From: Chloroflexota bacterium
GTDB taxonomy: Bacteria; Chloroflexota; Anaerolineae; Aggregatilineales; Aggregatilineaceae
Assembly (NCBI GenBank): GCA_016234525.1
Contig: JACRBK010000387.1
Coordinates: 1 to 6,241 of the forward strand
Length of the DNA stretch: 6,241 nucleotides
Reading direction: 5' to 3'
Shown: piece by piece, positions 1-5,251 of the stretch
How the letters are laid out: each line of letters starts with the position of its first letter
Numbering within the stretch: position 1 is the stretch's first letter
Notes under the pieces: model-generated
Seen by the model: only the letters and a program-made list of their open reading frames with translations
Told to the model about the DNA's origin: nothing
The model's database searches: none
Position numbers and translations under genes: made by a program

Positions 1-1311
1 ATATTCCAGCGCGTCGGCTTCGGTCTGGCCCTCAAAACGCAGGCTGAGGACCGGCTCGGTATTTGAGGCGCGCAGCAAGCCCCATCCGCGCTCAAACGTG
101 ATCCGCACGCCGTCCACATCGTTGATCGCATAACGACCTTTGAGGGCATCATGCACTGCCTGGATCACCGGAGTTTTCAGATCGTCGGGGCAGTGCGGGC
201 GATATTCCGGCGTGGCATACAGGGTGGGGACCGTCGCCATCAGCGCCGAGAGGGGTTGACTTTGCCGGGTGAGAATTTGCACGATTCGCCCCGCGACAAA
301 AATCCCATCATCGAAGCCGTAATAATCATCACCCATGAAAATATGCCCGCTCATTTCACCGCCGAGCAGCGCGCCTTCCTGGGCCATTTTCGCTTTGATC
401 ATAGAATGTCCGCTGATCCAGATCAGCGGCCTGCCGCCCGCTTTGGCGACTTCGTCAAACAACACCTGGGTGCTCAACACGTCCGCGATCACGGTGGCTC
501 CCGGATGGCGGCTGAGCACATCGCGCGCCAGCAGTACTAACACCCGGTCTGCCTGCACCGCGTGCCCCTGATCATCGACTACGCCCACACGATCCGAATC
601 GCCGTCGAAAGCTAAGCCGAGGTCGGCTTTTTGCTCACGCACCAGGGCGATCAGGTCGCGCAGATTGGCTTCATCTTGCGGATCGGGTTGGTGATTGGGG
701 TACAGGCCGTCCGGCTCACAGTAGAGCGGGATCACGTGGTGGCCTAACGCCTGCAACAGCGGCACAGCATAGATTCCGCCCATGCCGTTTCCCGCGTCCA
801 CGACGATCTTAAGCGGGCGGGCGTGGCTGAGTTTGTTTTCAGCCATCGTCAGGTAATGTTCATTCGCGTGGTGATCCACCACGCTGTGACCTTCGCCCAC
901 CGCCAGATCGCCGCTAGTGATCATTGCGTAGAGGGATTGAATCTGGTCCCCATATAGATTGTCTTTGCCGATGGCGAGTTTAAAGCCGTTCATCTCTGGC
1001 TTGAGGTGGCTGCCGGTGATCATCATTGCCCCGGCGCCGCCCGCTACAACGGCGACCCAGTAGACGACTGGAGTCGCCGCCATCCCAATGTCGGTGACGA
1101 TGCAGCCCGCCCGGACCAAACCCTGGATCGCGGCATCCGCCAGCCCGCGTGAACTGTGGCGGTTGTCGTGACCGACGATCACTTCGCGCACGCCCTGCCG
1201 TTGCAGATAGGTTCCGAACGCCTGCCCGATCTGCGCCGCGCCTGCTTCGGTGATCGTATCGCCAACTTTGCCGCGAATGTCGTATTTTTTGAAGATGCCG
1301 GGTTGGATCAT
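1..1311 (-). CDS. Phosphomannomutase/phosphoglucomutase, 3' end cut by window edge
   Basis: Cytosolic alpha-D-phosphohexomutase that interconverts hexose 6- and 1-phosphates (mannose and/or glucose), supplying sugar-1-phosphate for NDP-sugar synthesis. The 437 visible codons stay open to the window edge. The family is usually about 450 residues, so only a short C-terminal piece is missing. Visible landmarks are: N-terminal KKYDIRG (8-14); active-site serine loop TGSHL (99-103, Ser101); metal-binding loop DGDSDR (236-241); sugar-recognition motif GEMSGH (318-323); and the phosphate-binding loop RASNTEP (414-420). All four catalytic regions are therefore present. The serine loop departs from the common TASHN, but the serine and histidine are kept. 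The ATG overlaps the stop of the upstream nucleotidyltransferase gene (ATGA), and GAGG lies 7 nt ahead, so the two are probably cotranscribed and translationally coupled. Sequence alone does not settle mannose versus glucose (or glucosamine) specificity. Confidence 0.93.
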   Translation of the reverse strand, partial: MIQPGIFKKYDIRGKVGDTITEAGAAQIGQAFGTYLQRQGVREVIVGHDNRHSSRGLADAAIQGLVRAGCIVTDIGMAATPVVYWVAVVAGGAGAMMITGSHLKPEMNGFKLAIGKDNLYGDQIQSLYAMITSGDLAVGEGHSVVDHHANEHYLTMAENKLSHARPLKIVVDAGNGMGGIYAVPLLQALGHHVIPLYCEPDGLYPNHQPDPQDEANLRDLIALVREQKADLGLAFDGDSDRVGVVDDQGHAVQADRVLVLLARDVLSRHPGATVIADVLSTQVLFDEVAKAGGRPLIWISGHSMIKAKMAQEGALLGGEMSGHIFMGDDYYGFDDGIFVAGRIVQILTRQSQPLSALMATVPTLYATPEYRPHCPDDLKTPVIQAVHDALKGRYAINDVDGVRITFERGWGLLRASNTEPVLSLRFEGQTEADALEY

Positions 1312-2612
1312 GCTTTTTCCTCTTTAACGGCGCGCATTTCCAGAGTTTGTTCTACCCAGACGCGCATCCCGTCGGGAATGTCCTTTTGTACAATCGTCGT
1401 CGGGCCGATTTCAGCATCGCGCCCGATCTTTACACCGGGCATGGTCATCACATTCACGCCGATAAACGCACGTTTGCCCGCGATCAGGCCCAGTTTGCTG
1501 CGCCCGGTGTTGATCTTCTGCCCTTTGACCCAACTGGATACTGGCCCCTGGTCGATGCGCAGGTTGGCGGTGGTGCAGGTCGCCGAGAAATTGACATCTT
1601 CATCCAGGATGGAATCAAGCACCTGCCCGGCATGGGTGTGTGATCGATCCGCCATGTAACTGCGGGCCACTTCGGTGACATAACCGACCACCGCGCCATC
1701 CCCGATCATCGATTCGCGTACTAACGCGCCGTTACCGATAATCGCGCCCTTGCCGATATAAGCCGGGCCAATGACCGTCGCGCCATGAAACAGCCGCGCG
1801 CCCGCTTCGATCACCACATTCCCCTTGATCACCACACCCTCTTCGATCTTGGCGTCGGGTGAAATGTTTTGACCTTGAATCTGGTTGAGCATGGATTGAG
1901 ACACATCCAGCACATGCCAGGGGAATTTGATCGCCTGCCACGCGCCCTCATAGGGGACCACCTGGAAAACGTGATCTTTCATCAAAGCTGCCATCGCGCG
2001 TTCGTAGTGATCGTCGGTGGTGGCGGGTTTGGCATATTCGGCGCGGATCGCCTCGATCAGCAGCGCCGCGTCGCCGTGAATGTGCGCCACAATGCTCACC
2101 AGATCGCTCGGTTCGTTGCCCGCGCCCGGCTTTTCGATAACACTCATAATCCGCCCGGAGGCGTCGATTTCCAAATATCCGCCAGGGAAATATTCGCTCA
2201 CCCGGTAGCCCGCTAGATAAGCCAGGGCATACCCTGACTGGTATTCGGTCAATAGGCGCTGGTGCAGCACAATATCGGTCAGGTCGTGAACCTGGGTGAT
2301 ATAGATGGGTTGGTTACCATGCTGATCCAGGTAGGGTTGCAGTTCAAGCAGGGCGCTGCCCATGCCTTTTGGCTCTGGTTGGACCAGGACTTGCGCCCGG
2401 ACATTCGCTGAGTTTTCCACCACCGACCAGATCATATCTTCGTTTTCGGGGTTGGCGATGATAATGGCATTGTTCAGGCCCAGGCTCGCGTAATTGTCGA
2501 GCTGCCACGATAACAAGGGCCGTCCCATAAATTTGATCAGCGATTTTTCTTCCAAAGGCCACAGCCGCGAGCTTGCTCCCCCGGCCAAAATCACCAACAA
2601 AGGCGTTTTCAC
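1308..2612 (-). CDS. Sugar-1-phosphate nucleotidyltransferase with left-handed beta-helix C-terminal domain
   Basis: Likely transfers a nucleotidyl group from NTP to a sugar-1-phosphate, giving an NDP-sugar in the cytosol. The 434 residues split into two parts. Residues 1-240 are a nucleotidyltransferase Rossmann-like domain: LAGGASSRLWP (9-19) as a variant of GGxGTRLxP, Lys23 in EEKSL, a nucleotide-binding GMGSALL (83-89), VHDLTD (108-113) at the usual metal-Asp site, GGYLEID (144-150) and VIEKP (158-162). Residues about 250-410 are hexapeptide repeats of a left-handed beta-helix. These include TTANLR (347-352), NTGRSKLG (368-375) and GVNVMTMPGVKIG (385-397), recalling archaeal/GlmU-like bifunctional nucleotidyltransferase-acetyltransferases. 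The GTG start is chosen because GGGAGG lies 7 nt upstream and MKTPLLVILAGG is the expected N-terminus. The first gene of a two-gene operon with the mutase, whose product it probably uses. Sugar, nucleotide and any acetyltransferase activity are unresolved; His233 replaces the Asp common in PWDLL. Confidence 0.88.
   Translation of the reverse strand: MKTPLLVILAGGASSRLWPLEEKSLIKFMGRPLLSWQLDNYASLGLNNAIIIANPENEDMIWSVVENSANVRAQVLVQPEPKGMGSALLELQPYLDQHGNQPIYITQVHDLTDIVLHQRLLTEYQSGYALAYLAGYRVSEYFPGGYLEIDASGRIMSVIEKPGAGNEPSDLVSIVAHIHGDAALLIEAIRAEYAKPATTDDHYERAMAALMKDHVFQVVPYEGAWQAIKFPWHVLDVSQSMLNQIQGQNISPDAKIEEGVVIKGNVVIEAGARLFHGATVIGPAYIGKGAIIGNGALVRESMIGDGAVVGYVTEVARSYMADRSHTHAGQVLDSILDEDVNFSATCTTANLRIDQGPVSSWVKGQKINTGRSKLGLIAGKRAFIGVNVMTMPGVKIGRDAEIGPTTIVQKDIPDGMRVWVEQTLEMRAVKEEKA
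1319..1322 (-). promoter_or_regulatory. Ribosome binding site of the mutase, inside the upstream gene
   Basis: GAGG on the minus strand sits 7 nt before the mutase ATG and within the last codons of the nucleotidyltransferase gene. Together with the ATGA overlap at 1308-1311 it fixes the mutase start and suggests translational coupling. Confidence 0.7.
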
Positions 2613-2619
2613 GTTGTAT

Positions 2620-2625
2620 CCTCCC
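2620..2625 (-). promoter_or_regulatory. Strong Shine-Dalgarno deciding a GTG start
   Basis: GGGAGG on the minus strand lies 7 nt before the GTG at 2610-2612. It supports GTG rather than a downstream ATG as the start of the nucleotidyltransferase. Confidence 0.75.
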
Positions 2626-2651
2626 GATACCTATGGTCTGTACGGTGCGTT

Positions 2652-2681
2652 ATTTTAATGGCACGCAGGCTGAGAGTCGAA
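2652..2681 (-). promoter_or_regulatory. Candidate sigma70-type promoter of the nucleotidyltransferase-mutase operon
   Basis: On the minus strand TTCGAC (2681-2676) and TAAAAT (2657-2652) are separated by 18 bp. The start would fall near 2645, giving a leader of about 33 nt before the GTG. It lies just downstream of the response regulator's terminator, where a separate promoter is needed. Prediction by eye only. Confidence 0.45.
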
Positions 2682-2694
2682 TCGTGATCGGCCC

Positions 2695-2736
2695 AAAAAA
2701 AACGTGCCAACCAGGGAGCATCCCGGCAGGCACGTT
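2695..2736 (-). terminator. Intrinsic terminator of the response regulator gene
   Basis: Read on the minus strand, AACGTGCC (2736-2729) pairs perfectly with GGCACGTT (2708-2701). A smaller internal hairpin (GGGA/TCCC around a 3-nt loop) extends the structure, and eight T residues follow (2702-2695, the first two shared with the stem). It lies 33 bp after the response regulator stop and separates that gene from the sugar operon downstream. Confidence 0.85.
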
Positions 2737-2768
2737 GATCAGCCTCGCCAAACGAAAAAATAGTTAGT

Positions 2769-3149
2769 CTACTCGGCTACTGGATCGAGATTGAGCATCC
2801 GCCGCACTTTGGACACCAGATCGTGATGCAAAATGGGTTTGGGCAAATAATCACTCGCGCCAGCATCCATTCCACTCATCACACTCTTGGCATCGCCGCG
2901 TGCCGACAAGATCAGGATCGGCAGCCCGGCTGTCTCTGGACGTTCACGCAGCAGGCGACAGAGTTCGATTCCATCCATGCCGGGCATCATCACGTCGAGA
3001 ATGATCAGGTCTGGGGTTTCTAGCTCAAGCACCGACAATGCATGGTCGGCACTGTTGGCTTTTAAGACTTCAAAGCCACCTCGCTCCAGCATGATCCCGA
3101 TCAGAGTCAACGCACCGATTTCGTCATCTACAACAAGAATCCGTTTCAT
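2769..3149 (-). CDS. Single-domain response regulator (CheY-like receiver)
   Basis: A stand-alone receiver of 126 residues that would be phosphorylated on aspartate by a histidine kinase and signal by protein contact, as no output domain follows. The receiver hallmarks are all visible: acidic pair VVDDE (Asp8, Asp9), phosphoacceptor Asp52 in LDVMMPGMDG, switch Ser82 in LSAR, Tyr101, and Lys104 in YLPKP. The reading frame extends upstream to a GTG at 3185. The ATG at 3149 is preferred because MKRILVVDDE is the usual family N-terminus, GGAG lies 9 nt before it, and the best candidate promoter would place the transcript start near 3203, with no ribosome binding site ahead of the GTG. The gene is transcribed alone: promoter at 3210-3238 and terminator at 2695-2736. 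No histidine kinase or target is encoded nearby, so it is an orphan here and its pathway cannot be told. Confidence 0.92.
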   Translation of the reverse strand: MKRILVVDDEIGALTLIGIMLERGGFEVLKANSADHALSVLELETPDLIILDVMMPGMDGIELCRLLRERPETAGLPILILSARGDAKSVMSGMDAGASDYLPKPILHHDLVSKVRRMLNLDPVAE

Positions 3150-3209
3150 TCCCGGCTTCTCCATGAATGATTCTGGAAAGTACACCAGCCGCTATTTGGC
3201 TCTAGTTTA

Positions 3210-3238
3210 GCATTAAAAGCATACCGTGCAACTGTAAA
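3210..3238 (-). promoter_or_regulatory. Candidate sigma70-type promoter of the response regulator
   Basis: On the minus strand TTTACA (3238-3233) and TAATGC (3215-3210) are separated by exactly 17 bp. The predicted start near 3203 leaves about 54 nt before the preferred ATG at 3149. Confidence 0.5.
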
Positions 3239-3330
3239 TCACAGTGTAGTTCAAATTGTTAATTTAAGCGAGTGCTCTTTATACACCGCTTTTACAGCCT
3301 GCGCCAGAGGGTTGGTGTTCTATTATGATA

Positions 3331-3343
3331 TGTCGTAACGACA
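3331..3343. repeat. 13-bp perfect palindrome, possible operator
   Basis: TGTCGT and ACGACA flank a single central A in the middle of the divergent intergenic region. It lies 16 bp upstream of the candidate -35 of trmI and about 95 bp upstream of the response regulator promoter. The size and symmetry suit a dimeric regulator site, but only one copy is seen in the window. It could also be chance. Confidence 0.4.
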
Positions 3344-3358
3344 GCCCGATTCGATCCC

Positions 3359-3386
3359 TTGTCTTTCAGGTTTTAATCTTTAATAA
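3359..3386 (+). promoter_or_regulatory. Candidate promoter of trmI
   Basis: TTGTCT (3359-3364) and TAATAA (3381-3386) are 16 bp apart, giving a leader of about 70 nt to the GTG start. An alternative weaker pair is TTGTTA (3256-3261) with TTATAC (3279-3284) at 17 bp. Neither is strong. Confidence 0.35.
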
Positions 3387-3463
3387 TACAACCGTCTGGG
3401 CGTGTCAAGCTGCGTCCACTAACTATTGGGCGCTGTGCCCCTAATCATAAAGGAAGTCTGGCT

Positions 3464-4339
3464 GTGCCGCTCTCTCATGGAACAACGATTGCCTATGGTG
3501 ACGTGGTGATGTTGGTCGGCAAAGATCGCCGCACCTTCATACGCACCGTCGCCGAAGGTCAAAAATTTGAATGCCACCTGGGGCTGATCAAATATGAAGA
3601 ACTGGTGGATGTGCCCTATGGTTCCCAGGTGCGCACCCATTCTGGTCACAAAATGTTTATATTGCCGCCGCACACCGACGACCTGATTCGCCATTTGCAG
3701 CGCGACGGGCAGATCATCTTTCCCAAAGAGTTGGGTTATATCGCGCTCAAACTGGGCATCCGGCCCGGTGTGCGTGTGATCGAGGCCGGGACGGGCAGCG
3801 GTGGGCTGACGACCTTTTTAGCGCTGCTGGTCGGTGAAAGTGGGCATGTGTATAGTTATGAACGCCGCGAGGATATGCAAAAACGCGCCATATCAAATTT
3901 GAAAAAGTTGGGTTTGCAGGATCGGGTCACCTTCCATCTGCGCGACATCAGCGAGGGGTTTGAAGAACGCGACGTCGAAGCGCTGTTTTTGGATGTGCGC
4001 GACCCCTGGGAATATCTGCCGCAGGCGCGCGCGGCCCTGCGGGGTGGGGGATTCTTCGGCGCGCTGGTGCCGACGGTCAACCAGATCATTGACCTGACCA
4101 GCCCGCTTTATGACGGTCCCTGGTTCATGCTAGAAATCGAAGAATTGATCCTGCGCCCCTATAAGACGATCCCCGAACGCATCCGCCCGGATGATCAGGT
4201 GGTCGGGCATACGGGATTTTTGATCTTCGCGCGGGCGGTTGATCGTGAAACTCGCGTAGAAGATGAATCTGAAACTGAGGCCGCTCCCGAAAGCGACCCG
4301 GCGTTTATTGACGAGACGCTCCGGCCAGATATAGAGTAA
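3464..4339 (+). CDS. trmI: tRNA (adenine-N1)-methyltransferase, TrmI/Trm61 family
   Basis: Predicted to use S-adenosylmethionine to methylate N1 of adenine 58 in the tRNA T-loop, stabilising tRNA; the bacterial enzyme is normally a homotetramer in the cytosol. The 291 residues show an N-terminal beta-rich domain (about 1-65) and then a Rossmann methyltransferase fold. The latter has motif I EAGTGSGGLT (107-116), an acidic residue at the end of strand 2 (Glu133 in SYERR), Asp161 in LRDI, and DVRDPW (177-182) matching the family's DxPDPW catalytic region. A conserved-looking C-terminal HTGFLIFARA (249-258) follows. Residues 260-291 are an acidic tail that looks disordered. The start is GTG, with AAGGAAG about 7 nt upstream. 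Monocistronic, divergent from the response regulator and convergent with rplY. The family assignment is firm; exact position specificity (A58 alone or A57/A58) is inferred. Confidence 0.93.
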   Translation: MPLSHGTTIAYGDVVMLVGKDRRTFIRTVAEGQKFECHLGLIKYEELVDVPYGSQVRTHSGHKMFILPPHTDDLIRHLQRDGQIIFPKELGYIALKLGIRPGVRVIEAGTGSGGLTTFLALLVGESGHVYSYERREDMQKRAISNLKKLGLQDRVTFHLRDISEGFEERDVEALFLDVRDPWEYLPQARAALRGGGFFGALVPTVNQIIDLTSPLYDGPWFMLEIEELILRPYKTIPERIRPDDQVVGHTGFLIFARAVDRETRVEDESETEAAPESDPAFIDETLRPDIE

Positions 4340-4363
4340 AAATTGGCGGGGTGAGGCTAAAAA

Positions 4364-4400
4364 ACAAAAAAAGCGGGGACTCCCACCGGAGTCCCCGCTT
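4364..4400 (-). terminator. Strong intrinsic terminator of rplY
   Basis: A perfect 13-bp stem (4371-4383 with 4388-4400) closes a CACC loop on the plus strand (GGTG on the minus strand). On the minus strand it is followed by a T-run of seven and then another of six interrupted by one G. It starts 26 bp after the rplY stop. On the plus strand no T-run follows the stem, so it is much better suited to rplY than to the convergent trmI, although the hairpin may still slow trmI transcription. Confidence 0.92.
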
Positions 4401-4425
4401 ATCATGTTCTTGTAAATACCGAAGA

Positions 4426-5067
4426 CTATTCTTCTTCTTCGTCTGTCGGGCGGCGGCGGATCAGTTCGGGTTCGACGCTGGCAGGAGCTTCTTCTTCCTC
4501 TGCTTCGCGCTGCGTGGCCGAGGTTGCGTAAACCACCACTGCATCGGGGTCCACATGATAGGTGACGCCCTCAAAGGCAGGAAGCTGCGCGGCCAGGATC
4601 GTGTCACCCGCGGTACGCAGGGCCGACACATCAATTCTAATTTCAGCAGGCAGATCACCGGGCAAACATTCGATCTCGACAGTGCCCATTTCGTGGATCA
4701 GAATCAGGCCCGCTTTTTCGAGCGCGACTTTATCGCCGATGGTGATCACCGGGATTTCGGTACGGATCGCCACATCCATCCGCACGCGATAAAAATCGAC
4801 ATGCAGCACATGGCCGCGTATCGGATCGCGCTGGACGCTGCGCACGAGCGCATTATGCATTTCGCCGCCCATACTCAACTGGATCAGGTGCGACCCCCCG
4901 GCCTGGATCAGCACGGAGCGCAGTTCCAGCCCGTTGACCTGGAGGGAAATGGGTTCAAAAGTCGGTCCGTAAAGGGTACCGGGAATTACTCCATTGGCGC
5001 GTAATTGTTTGACCTGTTTGCCAGTCACTTCGCGCTTGCTTGCTTCTAGGATAATCGTCTCAGCCAT
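4426..5067 (-). CDS. rplY: 50S ribosomal protein L25, CTC/TL5 long form
   Basis: 5S rRNA-binding protein of the large subunit. The 213-residue product is the long two-domain form: an N-terminal L25 domain (about 1-93, with RANGVIPGTLYG at 23-34 and HVLHVDFYRV at 86-95) and a CTC/TL5 beta domain (about 94-183). A highly charged tail ends in several glutamates (from about 187). The frame is open upstream to 5106, but ATG 5067 (MAETIILEASKRE) is preferred. It matches the family N-terminus, has GGAG 10 nt upstream, and the predicted -10 box occupies 5106-5111, so an earlier start could not be transcribed. The gene stands alone between its own promoter and terminator. In many bacteria the neighbour is pth, which is absent here. 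The acidic tail is common in long L25 proteins and is probably disordered. Confidence 0.95.
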   Translation of the reverse strand: MAETIILEASKREVTGKQVKQLRANGVIPGTLYGPTFEPISLQVNGLELRSVLIQAGGSHLIQLSMGGEMHNALVRSVQRDPIRGHVLHVDFYRVRMDVAIRTEIPVITIGDKVALEKAGLILIHEMGTVEIECLPGDLPAEIRIDVSALRTAGDTILAAQLPAFEGVTYHVDPDAVVVYATSATQREAEEEEAPASVEPELIRRRPTDEEEE

Positions 5068-5105
5068 CGAAAAAATGCTCCTCAGGGAATTTTTCAGCAG
5101 CGGCA

Positions 5106-5134
5106 ATTGTAGCGGACTGTAAAGAGAGCGTCAA
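5106..5134 (-). promoter_or_regulatory. Sigma70-type promoter of rplY
   Basis: On the minus strand TTGACG (5134-5129) and TACAAT (5111-5106) are separated by exactly 17 bp, each one mismatch from consensus. It is the best promoter in the window. The predicted start near 5099 gives a leader of about 32 nt and excludes translation from the upstream in-frame ATG at 5106. Confidence 0.75.
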
Positions 5135-5169
5135 TGGTAGATGCGCTCCGCGTGGGACCAACCAGCATC

Positions 5170-5177
5170 AGTATACT
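5170..5177. repeat. AGTATACT palindrome between rplY and the glycosyltransferase
   Basis: An 8-bp perfect palindrome extends to a 14-bp near-palindrome (5167-5180, 12 of 14 positions symmetric) in the divergent intergenic region. It contains a TATACT resembling a -10 box but has no matching -35 on the plus strand. Its role is unknown and it may be chance. Confidence 0.25.
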
Positions 5178-5192
5178 AATACCAGCCGGGAT

Positions 5193-5223
5193 TTGTGCGT
5201 TTCCCGATTCAGCGGGTTATTAT
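5193..5223 (+). promoter_or_regulatory. Weak candidate promoter of the membrane glycosyltransferase
   Basis: TTGTGC (5193-5198) and TATTAT (5218-5223) are 19 bp apart, or 18 bp if TTATTA (5217-5222) is used. The start near 5230 would leave about 22 nt before the ATG, enough for the AAGGAG site. Confidence 0.3.
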
Positions 5224-5251
5224 CGCCGGGGATTTTTGAAGGAGACGTGTT

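Larger units (their letters stand above)
3150..3463. other. Divergent intergenic region between the response regulator and trmI
   Basis: This 314-bp, AT-richer stretch separates two divergently transcribed genes. I see no coding sequence or RNA gene in it; the short reading frames reaching into it lack ribosome sites and are shadows of neighbours. It contains a minus-strand promoter candidate near the response regulator, a 13-bp palindrome in the middle, and a plus-strand promoter candidate ahead of trmI. Confidence 0.7.

Noticed and set aside
151..540. Plus-strand frame of 129 codons
   Set aside because: It is antisense to the phosphohexomutase, whose four catalytic motifs are all readable on the minus strand.
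1156..1659. Plus-strand reading frame of 167 codons opposite the mutase/nucleotidyltransferase junction
   Set aside because: It spans the antisense of two well-supported genes, shows no recognisable domain and has low-complexity shadow-like composition.
1869..2216. Plus-strand frame of 115 codons
   Set aside because: It is antisense to the nucleotidyltransferase domain, with no ribosome binding site or known motif.
3150..3463. Possible small RNA, riboswitch or tRNA in the largest gap
   Set aside because: I found no cloverleaf, no strong hairpin followed by a T-run and no recognisable riboswitch core; only promoter-like boxes and a short palindrome are visible.
4351..5004. Plus-strand reading frame of 217 codons opposite rplY
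   Set aside because: It begins inside the terminator hairpin region, is fully antisense to rplY and has no family resemblance.
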